Positions 9,002-15,364 of a stretch of 16,735 nucleotides of DNA are shown piece after piece. A model generated the notes under the pieces. The model saw only the letters and a list, made by a program, of their open reading frames with translations, was not told the DNA's origin and made no database searches. The stretch comes from Anaerolineales bacterium. GTDB taxonomy: Bacteria > Chloroflexota > Anaerolineae > Anaerolineales > E44-bin32. Made by a program: the position numbers and the translations under genes. The stretch covers positions 1 through 16,735 of the forward strand of contig DAOWMX010000017.1 of NCBI GenBank assembly GCA_030642885.1, written 5' to 3'. Each line of letters opens with the position of its first letter. Position 1 is the first letter of the stretch.

Positions 9002-10759
9002 ATGGACCCTAACGAACAACGCCTTCACGAGCATTTATCCTTTATTTACGGAGAGGATCAAGCATCAAGCCACACTGAACGGCTCCGCAAGATCCTCACA
9101 AAATTCGCCCAAGATCACCCAAAGATGCGTGACAATGGGAAGAAGGAGCGCATATCGGAGCGCGACACTATTCTTATAACCTACGGGGATATGGTCCGGG
9201 AAGATGGGAAACCGCCTCTACAAACCCTTGCGGAACTTCTGAAGGATACCCTCGCCGGTGTGATTTCCACCGTCCACATTTTGCCCTTCTTCCCGTACTC
9301 GTCGGATGATGGTTTCGCGGTGATCGACTACCGCAAGGTTAATCCCGATCTTGGAACATGGGCTGATATTCACCGCATCAGAACGGAGTTTCGGTTGATG
9401 TTCGACGCAGTCATCAATCATGTGTCCGCCGAGAGTGAATGGTTCCAGGGATTTCTTCGCGATGATCCAAAATATCGGCATTACTTCACTGTTGTTGAAG
9501 AGGGCGCCGATCTTTCCATGGTCTTTCGACCACGGTCATCCCCGCTGCTAACCCCGGTGCAGACAGCAGCTGGGGAAAAATTGGTTTGGACGACGTTCAG
9601 CGCCGACCAAATCGACCTCAACTTCAAGAACCCTGAGTTGTTTTTTGACATCCTGAGCACACTGCTTTTTTACGTTTCTAATGGCGCTGAGTTCGTTCGC
9701 CTCGATGCCGTGACTTTTTTATGGAAGGAAATCGGAACCTCTAGCATAAATATGCCGCAAACGCACCGCATCATTCAGCTTCTTCGAACGGCGCTGGATA
9801 TCGTCGCCCCCCACGTGACGCTCATCACGGAAACAAACGTCCCTCATAAGGACAACATCTCATACTTCGGCGATGGCACAAACGAAGCCCAGATGGTGTA
9901 TAACTTCGCCCTGCCTATCCTCACGGTTCATGCGTTCCTCAAAGGAGATGCTCAAACCCTTTCTAAATGGGCTGCCACACTCGATTTGCCGTCAGATCAG
10001 GTGAATTTTTTTAACTTCCTCGCTGGACACGATGGCATCGGCATGCTGCCAGTGAAAGACATTCTGGACGATGCCGATATTGCCCAATTGATCGAGCATG
10101 CTCAGTCGTTAGGAGGCAATGTTTCGTACAAAAGCAACGAGGACGGAACTTTGAGCCCCTACGAATTGAATATCAACTTCTTCGACGTGCTCCGGAATCC
10201 AGACCTAGCGGATGAAGAATTGGAGCTTGCCGCTAAGCGATTTCTCACCTCACAGGCTATTATGTTATCGATGCGCGGCGTACCAGGAATTTATTTCCAC
10301 AGCCTCTTCGGTTCTCGCAATTGGGAAGAGGGTGTGGAGATGACAGGCCGATACCGCACGATCAATCGCGAGAAACTTCAGCGCAGCGTGTTGGAAACAG
10401 AACTCGATGACCCAACATCATTACGTCATCATATTTTCTATGGGTATTTGGATATGCTTACCAAAAGGAGGAATTGCACGGCGTTCCACCCTCGCGGCAG
10501 ACAGATCGTACTAACCGATCACGACGCGATCTTCGGGTTGGTTCGCATTTCTCCCGATGGGCAAGACAGGGTGTTATGCCTGCACAATGTATCTAACCAA
10601 ACCCAAGCCATCCGCGTCGATTTGCAGCCCCTTCCCCTCGATGGAATCAACTCCCTTAAAGACCTCCTAAGTGGGGACCCCTACCCTCTCGAAGGGCAGT
10701 TACTCAGCCTCATCATGGATCCATTCCAGGTCATCTGGTTACAATCCGGCGGCAATTGA
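9002..10759 (+). CDS. GH13_18 sugar phosphorylase, probably glucosylglycerate phosphorylase
   Basis: TIM-barrel phosphorylase of the sucrose-phosphorylase subfamily, 585 residues, cytoplasmic. Catalytic residues are in place: nucleophile Asp235 (FVRLDAV, after Arg233), acid/base Glu277 (ITETN) and transition-state Asp344 (AGHDGIG). The block YKSNEDGTLSPYELNINFFD (376-395), together with RGVPGIYFHSLFGS (425-438), resembles the glucosylglycerate phosphorylase clade, which includes E. coli YcjM, more than classical sucrose phosphorylase. The expected reaction is glucosylglycerate plus phosphate giving glucose 1-phosphate and glycerate. Sucrose 6'-phosphate or glucosylglycerol phosphorylase remain possible. 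AAGGA at 8987-8991 is the likely ribosome binding site. A GT-A transferase gene abuts its stop, and a TDGVSLE-type GT4 lies on each side of the pair. No convincing promoter is seen in the 132-bp gap upstream. Confidence 0.9.
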   Translation: MDPNEQRLHEHLSFIYGEDQASSHTERLRKILTKFAQDHPKMRDNGKKERISERDTILITYGDMVREDGKPPLQTLAELLKDTLAGVISTVHILPFFPYSSDDGFAVIDYRKVNPDLGTWADIHRIRTEFRLMFDAVINHVSAESEWFQGFLRDDPKYRHYFTVVEEGADLSMVFRPRSSPLLTPVQTAAGEKLVWTTFSADQIDLNFKNPELFFDILSTLLFYVSNGAEFVRLDAVTFLWKEIGTSSINMPQTHRIIQLLRTALDIVAPHVTLITETNVPHKDNISYFGDGTNEAQMVYNFALPILTVHAFLKGDAQTLSKWAATLDLPSDQVNFFNFLAGHDGIGMLPVKDILDDADIAQLIEHAQSLGGNVSYKSNEDGTLSPYELNINFFDVLRNPDLADEELELAAKRFLTSQAIMLSMRGVPGIYFHSLFGSRNWEEGVEMTGRYRTINREKLQRSVLETELDDPTSLRHHIFYGYLDMLTKRRNCTAFHPRGRQIVLTDHDAIFGLVRISPDGQDRVLCLHNVSNQTQAIRVDLQPLPLDGINSLKDLLSGDPYPLEGQLLSLIMDPFQVIWLQSGGN

Positions 10760-11926
10760 ATGTCGAAAAACTTGCCGATTTGGGTCGTCATCCCAACGTA
10801 TTGGGGGCACTCAGGCCGCGCCCTCTATGATCATCCAACCCCACTGCAGGGGCAGAGCACATTACCGCGGCTCTTAGATAGTCTCGTCTCCCAGATTAAC
10901 GCGCCAGATTTCCAAGTGCTCGTTCTCGTCGCGGCCGTCACACAAAAGGAAAACGAAAAAGCTCGCGTGCGAGTCATACAATTACTCGCTCCCTTCCAGG
11001 ATAGGCTGAAGCTCTCACTTGCGGATGGGCACACTGCGGAATGGATCAGGGGTTCTTCCCTGATGAAGAAAATATCATCTTCCATCTCCATGCAGGGCTA
11101 CGGCAACATCCGAAATTTGCAGCTTCTAATACCTGCGTCTTTGGGCGCGGATGTCATCGTCGCTCTCGACGACGATGAAGTTGTGCCTGAAGATTATTTG
11201 ATCCGCGCCTTCAAATGGCTCGGGAAGAAGCTTGGCAACCGTTCCGTCACCGGACTAGGAGGTCCTTACCTCGATTCGAGAGGTAGTCCCTACCTCCCCG
11301 AACCGGAGAGGGGAACTAACCTTTTCGCCGCAAAATCCGTACTCATCAACCAAACAATGCGAGAATTGATGGCTAAACCATATCGATTGATCGAGACATC
11401 AATGATCTTCGGTGGAAATATGATTTTCCACAGGAAGTTGTTTTCTCAGGTTTGCTTTGACCCCGCCATACCAAGGGGAGAGGATATCGATTACCTCATA
11501 AACGCCAAGATCGCCGGTGAGTCATTTTTCTTCGATCCAGAGCTCGGGATAACTCACCTGCCTCCGCGGCAATACGAATCGCCAGAATACGGCAAGATGA
11601 AACAAGACCTGATCCGCTTCAGCTACGAGCGCGAAAAAATCCTTCATGCGGGCTTGAACCCTTCGGACTTCTCCCCCTATCCAGGTTGTCTGCTTGACGA
11701 AGAAGTTATCCGTCTGGCTCTGGAAACTTTATCCGCAATCGGGTCCGAAGCGTTGGCGGAACGTTTCGGAACCCCAGAAGAGATCTTCATAGAAGCAGGA
11801 GAGCACGCTGAGCGCCATCTCCCACGCTATTTTGAGTTCGCCGAATTATGGCCTGGTGTCTTGGAAGAGGCCCTTCGGGTTGACAGCTTCGGGCGCGAAT
11901 TGTGGCGTATGTGTTCGGAGTTCTGA
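10760..11926 (+). CDS. GT-A fold (GT2-like) glycosyltransferase with C-terminal extension
   Basis: Predicted cytoplasmic nucleotide-sugar glycosyltransferase, 388 residues. It opens with PIWVVIPTYWG (6-16), the usual GT-A first strand. YGNIRNLQL (114-122) precedes the metal-binding acidic cluster VALDDDEVVPEDY (134-146, Asp137-Asp139), and GLGGPY (165-170) follows. An acceptor/catalytic-type motif RGEDIDYL (239-246) and ITHLPP (264-269) complete the core. Residues from about 275 to 388 are mainly helical and unassigned. Its ATG immediately follows the TGA of the phosphorylase gene, so the two are translationally coupled and probably act on related compounds. I cannot place it in a named CAZy family. 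It is not an obvious GT78 mannosylglycerate synthase, and equivalence to GT81 glucosyl-3-phosphoglycerate synthase is not evident. Donor and acceptor are unknown. Confidence 0.88.
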   Translation: MSKNLPIWVVIPTYWGHSGRALYDHPTPLQGQSTLPRLLDSLVSQINAPDFQVLVLVAAVTQKENEKARVRVIQLLAPFQDRLKLSLADGHTAEWIRGSSLMKKISSSISMQGYGNIRNLQLLIPASLGADVIVALDDDEVVPEDYLIRAFKWLGKKLGNRSVTGLGGPYLDSRGSPYLPEPERGTNLFAAKSVLINQTMRELMAKPYRLIETSMIFGGNMIFHRKLFSQVCFDPAIPRGEDIDYLINAKIAGESFFFDPELGITHLPPRQYESPEYGKMKQDLIRFSYEREKILHAGLNPSDFSPYPGCLLDEEVIRLALETLSAIGSEALAERFGTPEEIFIEAGEHAERHLPRYFEFAELWPGVLEEALRVDSFGRELWRMCSEF

Positions 11927-12121
11927 ATTCATGCGCAAGCATCTCCCGCGTTTCAGTGATACCCCCTACTGTCACACACGCGTGCACATTGGCCACCGCT
12001 ATCCTTATTTATCCGTGCACAGAGGCAGGAACCAATTTATAATTCACGCCATGCATCAAAGCACAAAAATAACAAGCTCGGAAGATATAATTCTTCATCC
12101 GTCTTTCGCTGCGGAGGCTAA
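11927..12121 (+). promoter_or_regulatory. 195-bp spacer with candidate promoter and repeated motifs
   Basis: The spacer upstream of the second TDGVSLE-type GT4 holds a sigma70-like promoter, TGCACA (12016-12021), 16 bp, TATAAT (12038-12043). The octamer CGTGCACA occurs at 11981-11988 and again at 12014-12021, overlapping the proposed -35, 33 bp apart. A second TATAAT lies at 12086-12091 without a recognisable -35; the two TATAATTC copies are 48 bp apart. A GGAGG ribosome binding site lies at 12113-12117. A 64-codon open frame (11931-12125) also spans the spacer; it is discussed as a finding and not called as a gene. Confidence 0.4.
12113..12117 (+). promoter_or_regulatory. Ribosome binding site of the GT4 at 12122
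   Basis: GGAGG in GCGGAGGCTAAATG, 4 bp before the ATG at 12122. It decides this start. Confidence 0.75.
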
Positions 12122-13384
12122 ATGAACACCACACCCAGTCGAATCGGCTTCGTATCAACCCGTTTTTCAGGCACCGATGGCGTCTCGCTCGAGACTGAGA
12201 AGTGGGCTACAGTTTTTAAACAAATGGGGCATGAGTGCTTTTACTTCAGCGGTGAGTCGGATAGACCACAGGAATCATCCGTCGTCGTCCCCGAAGCGCA
12301 CTTTAAGCACCCGGATATTGAAACCATTAATCGCGATCTCTTCGACGATATTAGCCGCTCGTCGAAAACTTCTGGGCTCATCCAGGCCATCCGCTTCCAT
12401 TTGAAGCAGCATTTGTACCAGTTCCTCAGAACCTTCGACATCAATCTTCTGGTCATTGAGAACGCATTCGCAATTCCAATGAACGTGCCCCTCGGTCTGG
12501 CAATGAGCGAGCTCATCGCCGAGACAAACATCCCGACGATCGCACATCATCACGACTTCGCCTGGGAGCGTAATCGCTTTGCTGTCAACGCTGCCGGGGA
12601 CTACCTGCGCTCTTCTTTCCCACCGATCCTGCCTTCGATTCAACATGTTGTGATCAATTCCTTCGCTGCACAGCAGCTAGCCCTGCGGACCGGCGCCCGC
12701 TCACTGCTCATTCCCAATATTATGGACTTCGATAACCCGCCTCCTCCTCCCGACGAGTACGCACTCGATCTGCGTGAGTCCTTAGGAATAGGACCGGAAC
12801 AGCACTTCCTCCTCCAGCCAACACGCATCGTCCCGCGCAAGCGTATTGAACTCGCTATCGAGTTAACTCGAAGGGTCGATTTGGATAGCGTGCTTGTGAT
12901 CACACACCAATCTGGAGATGAAGGCTCGGCATACGAACAACGATTGCATGAATACGCCGATCTAATGGGCGTCCACGTAATTTTCGGATCAGAGATTGTC
13001 AACCATCACCGAGGTGAAACGGAAGATGGCCGCAAGATTTACTCGCTCGCAGACACCTACCATCAAGCGGATTTAGTCACCTACCCATCGACGATTGAGG
13101 GTTTCGGCAATGCTTTCCTGGAGACCCTCTACTACAGCCGTCCGCTTGTGATCAGCAACTATGCCATTTTTAAAACCGATATCCAACCGAAAGGGTTTCG
13201 TGTAATCGGTTTCGATGATTTCATTGAAGACGAAACTGTAAAGAAAGCAATGGCAATACTCGAGGATCCATCGATTGGGGAAGAAATGGCAGAGCATAAC
13301 TATCAGATCGCTCGCCGCCATTATTCTTACCGCATACTTGAAACCAGTTTGGCCGCCATCTTGAACCAATGCATGGGATCCTGA
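12122..13384 (+). CDS. GT4 glycosyltransferase, TDGVSLE/HHHDF type (paralogue of the gene at 7502)
   Basis: GT-B fold glycosyltransferase of 420 residues, cytoplasmic. Landmarks are IGFVSTRFSGTDGVSLE (8-24), VIEN (111-114), AHHHDFAWER (141-150), LQPTRIVPRKRIELA (231-245) and the EX7E pair Glu326-Glu334 (EGFGNAFLE). RRHYSYRILE near the C-terminus (398-407) parallels RRHYSLDAL in the 455-residue paralogue. It is shorter in the donor half, lacking much of the 250-330 segment of its paralogue. The start is set by GGAGG at 12113-12117. It is preceded by a spacer with its own promoter-like sequence, so it may be controlled separately. My best guess is a GDP-mannose or NDP-glucose transferase acting on glycerate-type glycosides, based on resemblance and context only. 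Confidence 0.9.
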   Translation: MNTTPSRIGFVSTRFSGTDGVSLETEKWATVFKQMGHECFYFSGESDRPQESSVVVPEAHFKHPDIETINRDLFDDISRSSKTSGLIQAIRFHLKQHLYQFLRTFDINLLVIENAFAIPMNVPLGLAMSELIAETNIPTIAHHHDFAWERNRFAVNAAGDYLRSSFPPILPSIQHVVINSFAAQQLALRTGARSLLIPNIMDFDNPPPPPDEYALDLRESLGIGPEQHFLLQPTRIVPRKRIELAIELTRRVDLDSVLVITHQSGDEGSAYEQRLHEYADLMGVHVIFGSEIVNHHRGETEDGRKIYSLADTYHQADLVTYPSTIEGFGNAFLETLYYSRPLVISNYAIFKTDIQPKGFRVIGFDDFIEDETVKKAMAILEDPSIGEEMAEHNYQIARRHYSYRILETSLAAILNQCMGS

Positions 13385-13433
13385 TTGCAGTTTTTCGACC
13401 CCAATATCAGAAACTTTGGAGTTCATCTTAATC

Positions 13434-14357
13434 GTGACCCAACAACCACAAACCCACGAACGTTCGCTTTTTCAGACGATCTTTCTCTCGCCCGAAGAGC
13501 CGCGCCTGCGAGCGGGTTGGCGCCTGCTTCTCCACACGCTTTTTTATCTGACGATTATGGTGACGCTTAGCATCGGCGCTCTGCTCTTCCTTCAAGAAGT
13601 GCCGGGGGTCACCATAACGTCGATTTCGCCCGCTCTAATGATCGAGTTGGTGAGTATCCTGTCTGCAACCTATCTCGCTCGACGGTTTCTTGATTACCGC
13701 AGTTTTTCATCCCTCGGCCTCCAGTTTGACCGGAGTACCCTGGCTGACCTGATCGTTGGCTTTCTCATTCCCGGTCTATTGATGGCATTAATCTTTCTTG
13801 TCGAATACGCTGCGGGTTGGACACAATTTCAGGGTTGGGCATGGCAGACTGTGGGGATGAGCCAATCGGTCATCGGTCTGTTAGGCGGTCTCTCTGCTTT
13901 CATCATTGTGGGCATCAACGAAGAGATTCTTAGCCGGGGTTATCACCTGCAAAACCTTATCGATGGTTTGAACCTTCACTGGGCTCTATTTCTCTCCTCG
14001 AGTGTCTTTGCACTCTTGCACCTCTTTAACCCCTCCAGCAGCTTCATGTCTACCCTCGGTTTATTGGCCGCTGGTTATTTTCTGGCTTACGGGTGGATAC
14101 GGACCCGCAAACTGTGGCTCCCCATCGGCCTCCATATCGGCTGGAACTTCTTTGAGGGAAATGTATTCGGTTTTCAAGTGAGTGGGCTTGATACTTTCCG
14201 TCTGCTTCTGCACACCCCTTCCGGTCCCGAATTTATCACCGGCGGGGCCTTCGGTCCTGAAGCGGGGTTGATCGCCCTTCCGGCGATGCTGCTAGGCGCC
14301 TGGTTGGTTAAACTGTACACTCGAGATCGGGTCAAGCTTCGATCCTCAAACGCCTGA
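13434..14357 (+). CDS. CPBP family intramembrane metalloprotease (Abi/CAAX type)
   Basis: Polytopic inner-membrane protein of the CPBP/Rce1-like family. Counting from GTG 13434 (307 residues), the motifs are NEEILSRGY with Glu163, Glu164 and Arg168, then FALLH (192-196) and HIGWN (234-238), giving the conserved His196, His234 and Asn238. About seven hydrophobic segments surround them. A TTG start at 13416 would add six residues but has no ribosome binding site. GTG 13434 has TTTGGAG at 13415-13421 ahead of it, at a rather long spacing, so the start is uncertain. It lies 49 bp after the GT4 stop. Members of this family do prenyl-protein processing, bacteriocin self-immunity, or anti-sigma/receptor scaffolding. 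Nothing nearby (no bacteriocin gene, no prenylation motif) chooses among these. Confidence 0.88.
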   Translation: MTQQPQTHERSLFQTIFLSPEEPRLRAGWRLLLHTLFYLTIMVTLSIGALLFLQEVPGVTITSISPALMIELVSILSATYLARRFLDYRSFSSLGLQFDRSTLADLIVGFLIPGLLMALIFLVEYAAGWTQFQGWAWQTVGMSQSVIGLLGGLSAFIIVGINEEILSRGYHLQNLIDGLNLHWALFLSSSVFALLHLFNPSSSFMSTLGLLAAGYFLAYGWIRTRKLWLPIGLHIGWNFFEGNVFGFQVSGLDTFRLLLHTPSGPEFITGGAFGPEAGLIALPAMLLGAWLVKLYTRDRVKLRSSNA

Positions 14358-14566
14358 GTAGCTAGAACCCACATCAAGCAAGACAACGATAATTTCCCTC
14401 AACTAAACCCCAACTTTAACGGACATCCTTGCAGGATTAAAAGATCCTCTTCTCCAATCTCCCCTCTTGCACCCTCGGGCATGATTCGCCTCTTGTGATT
14501 TACTCCTATCCGGCTGCACGCAGGCGCGATGAGATTTGCCCCATATGTATAAGCGAAAACTCGCGC
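14358..14566 (+). other. Intergenic spacer upstream of the SOS-type promoter
   Basis: No gene or RNA is recognised here. An alternating short inverted repeat (ATCCT 14425-14429, AGGAT 14433-14437, ATCCT 14444-14448) could form one of two 5-bp stems, but no T-tract follows, so I do not call a terminator. A short AAGCG/CGCTT inverted repeat (14551-14555 and 14564-14568) borders the -35 element of the next promoter. Confidence 0.4.
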
Positions 14567-14595
14567 TTGACTCAAGGGAACGTTTGTTCTATACT
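14567..14595 (+). promoter_or_regulatory. Sigma70-type promoter of the membrane protein/transglycosylase pair
   Basis: The -35 TTGACT (14567-14572) and -10 TATACT (14590-14595) each match the consensus at 5 of 6 positions and are separated by the ideal 17 bp. The predicted transcription start is near 14602. The LexA-type box at 14578-14589 fills the spacer. Confidence 0.8.
14578..14589. promoter_or_regulatory. LexA-type SOS box 1 (GAACGTTTGTTC)
   Basis: Fits the GAAC-N4-GTTC operator of Gram-positive-type LexA, with both half sites perfect. It sits exactly between the -35 and -10 elements, the classic repressor position. Box 2 is centred 30 bp downstream, about three helical turns, so both would face the same side of the DNA. 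Confidence 0.78.
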
Positions 14596-14607
14596 GCGAC
14601 TAATCTA

Positions 14608-14619
14608 GAACGCCTGTTC
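14608..14619. promoter_or_regulatory. LexA-type SOS box 2 (GAACGCCTGTTC)
   Basis: A second perfect GAAC-N4-GTTC, extended to AGAAC/GTTCT by the flanking bases (14607-14620). It lies just downstream of the predicted transcription start and before the ribosome binding site. Confidence 0.75.
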
Positions 14620-14624
14620 TTTAT

Positions 14625-14629
14625 GGAGG
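14625..14629 (+). promoter_or_regulatory. Ribosome binding site of the 240-residue membrane protein
   Basis: GGAGG, 6 bp before the ATG at 14636; it fixes the start directly downstream of SOS box 2. Confidence 0.8.
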
Positions 14630-14635
14630 TCGGCC

Positions 14636-15358
14636 ATGTCCACATATGCTAGAACCACTCGCCCCAAGCTGGTTTTCCAGCTAAATGCAGTCGTACGCAA
14701 CACTCTCGACCGCATCCGAATGCCGCGCACATCCCTGTTCGGCCTGATCATGATCGGTGCACTGATCGCCTTCGAAGTCTTTAACTACGGGACGACCGAG
14801 TTCGCCCTCACGGATCTTCTAGGCGGTCTACGATTCGCTGGGCTGCGCTGGTCAACGATCCTCGCCCTCGCGTTCTGCAGCATGGACTTCGCCGGGATCG
14901 CTCGCTTGTTTTCCCCCGATCAAGGTGACAGCAGCTCTGGAGAACTCTGGTACCTACTTGGTGCCTGGCTCCTTGCCGCTACGATGAATGCGCTGCTCAC
15001 CTGGTGGGCCGTCTCCCTTGCCCTCATTGGACACACAGGGCTTGGAAATGAAATTCTGGGACGCGAAGCCCTACTTAGTTCTGTCCCGGTTTTTGTCGCT
15101 CTTCTCGTTTGGCTTATTCGCGTCCTGATGATCGGGACTTTCACACTTACCGGAAAACGCCAGATTAACAAATCATCACCTCGCTCAAGTACATCCAGCC
15201 GCGCCGCCAAGCGAGTCGCGACTTCAACGAAGGCCATGCCAAACGAGAGTATCCCGCACACACCTACCGGGGAACATCCCGCTCATAACTCTCAACCCAG
15301 GCGCAATGGTAAATACCGCCAACAACCGCTTTCAGCCAATCAGCAGCGCTCGCGCTAA
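14636..15358 (+). CDS. Multipass membrane protein of unknown function, probably SOS-regulated
   Basis: I do not recognise a named family. The 240 residues show a short basic N-terminus, then hydrophobic segments at about 32-49, 72-90, 105-131 and 150-172. A hydrophilic tail (173-240) is rich in Ser, Thr, Arg, Pro and Gln and looks disordered. A charged cytoplasmic-type loop (SPDQGDSSSGE, 93-103) precedes the third segment. The promoter carries two LexA-type boxes, and a GH23 transglycosylase gene follows 6 bp later, so the pair is very probably one transcript. The role is unknown. A membrane partner of the transglycosylase, a damage-induced division or envelope factor, or a holin-like protein are all conceivable, though it is larger than a typical holin. 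Start and reading frame are well supported by the ribosome binding site. Confidence 0.85.
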   Translation: MSTYARTTRPKLVFQLNAVVRNTLDRIRMPRTSLFGLIMIGALIAFEVFNYGTTEFALTDLLGGLRFAGLRWSTILALAFCSMDFAGIARLFSPDQGDSSSGELWYLLGAWLLAATMNALLTWWAVSLALIGHTGLGNEILGREALLSSVPVFVALLVWLIRVLMIGTFTLTGKRQINKSSPRSSTSSRAAKRVATSTKAMPNESIPHTPTGEHPAHNSQPRRNGKYRQQPLSANQQRSR

Positions 15359-15364
15359 CCGGGC

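Noticed and set aside
12640..13002. 120-codon minus-strand open frame inside the 420-residue GT4 gene
   Set aside because: It is a Ser/Arg-rich shadow of a conserved gene with no recognisable domain.
13434..14357. CPBP protease as a bacteriocin-immunity or phage-defence gene
   Set aside because: There is no bacteriocin precursor, exporter or defence partner nearby; the family is functionally broad, so no specific role is assigned.
14425..14448. Alternating inverted repeats that could form a terminator or attenuator
   Set aside because: Stems are only 5 bp, A/T-containing and not followed by a T-tract, so I do not call a Rho-independent terminator.
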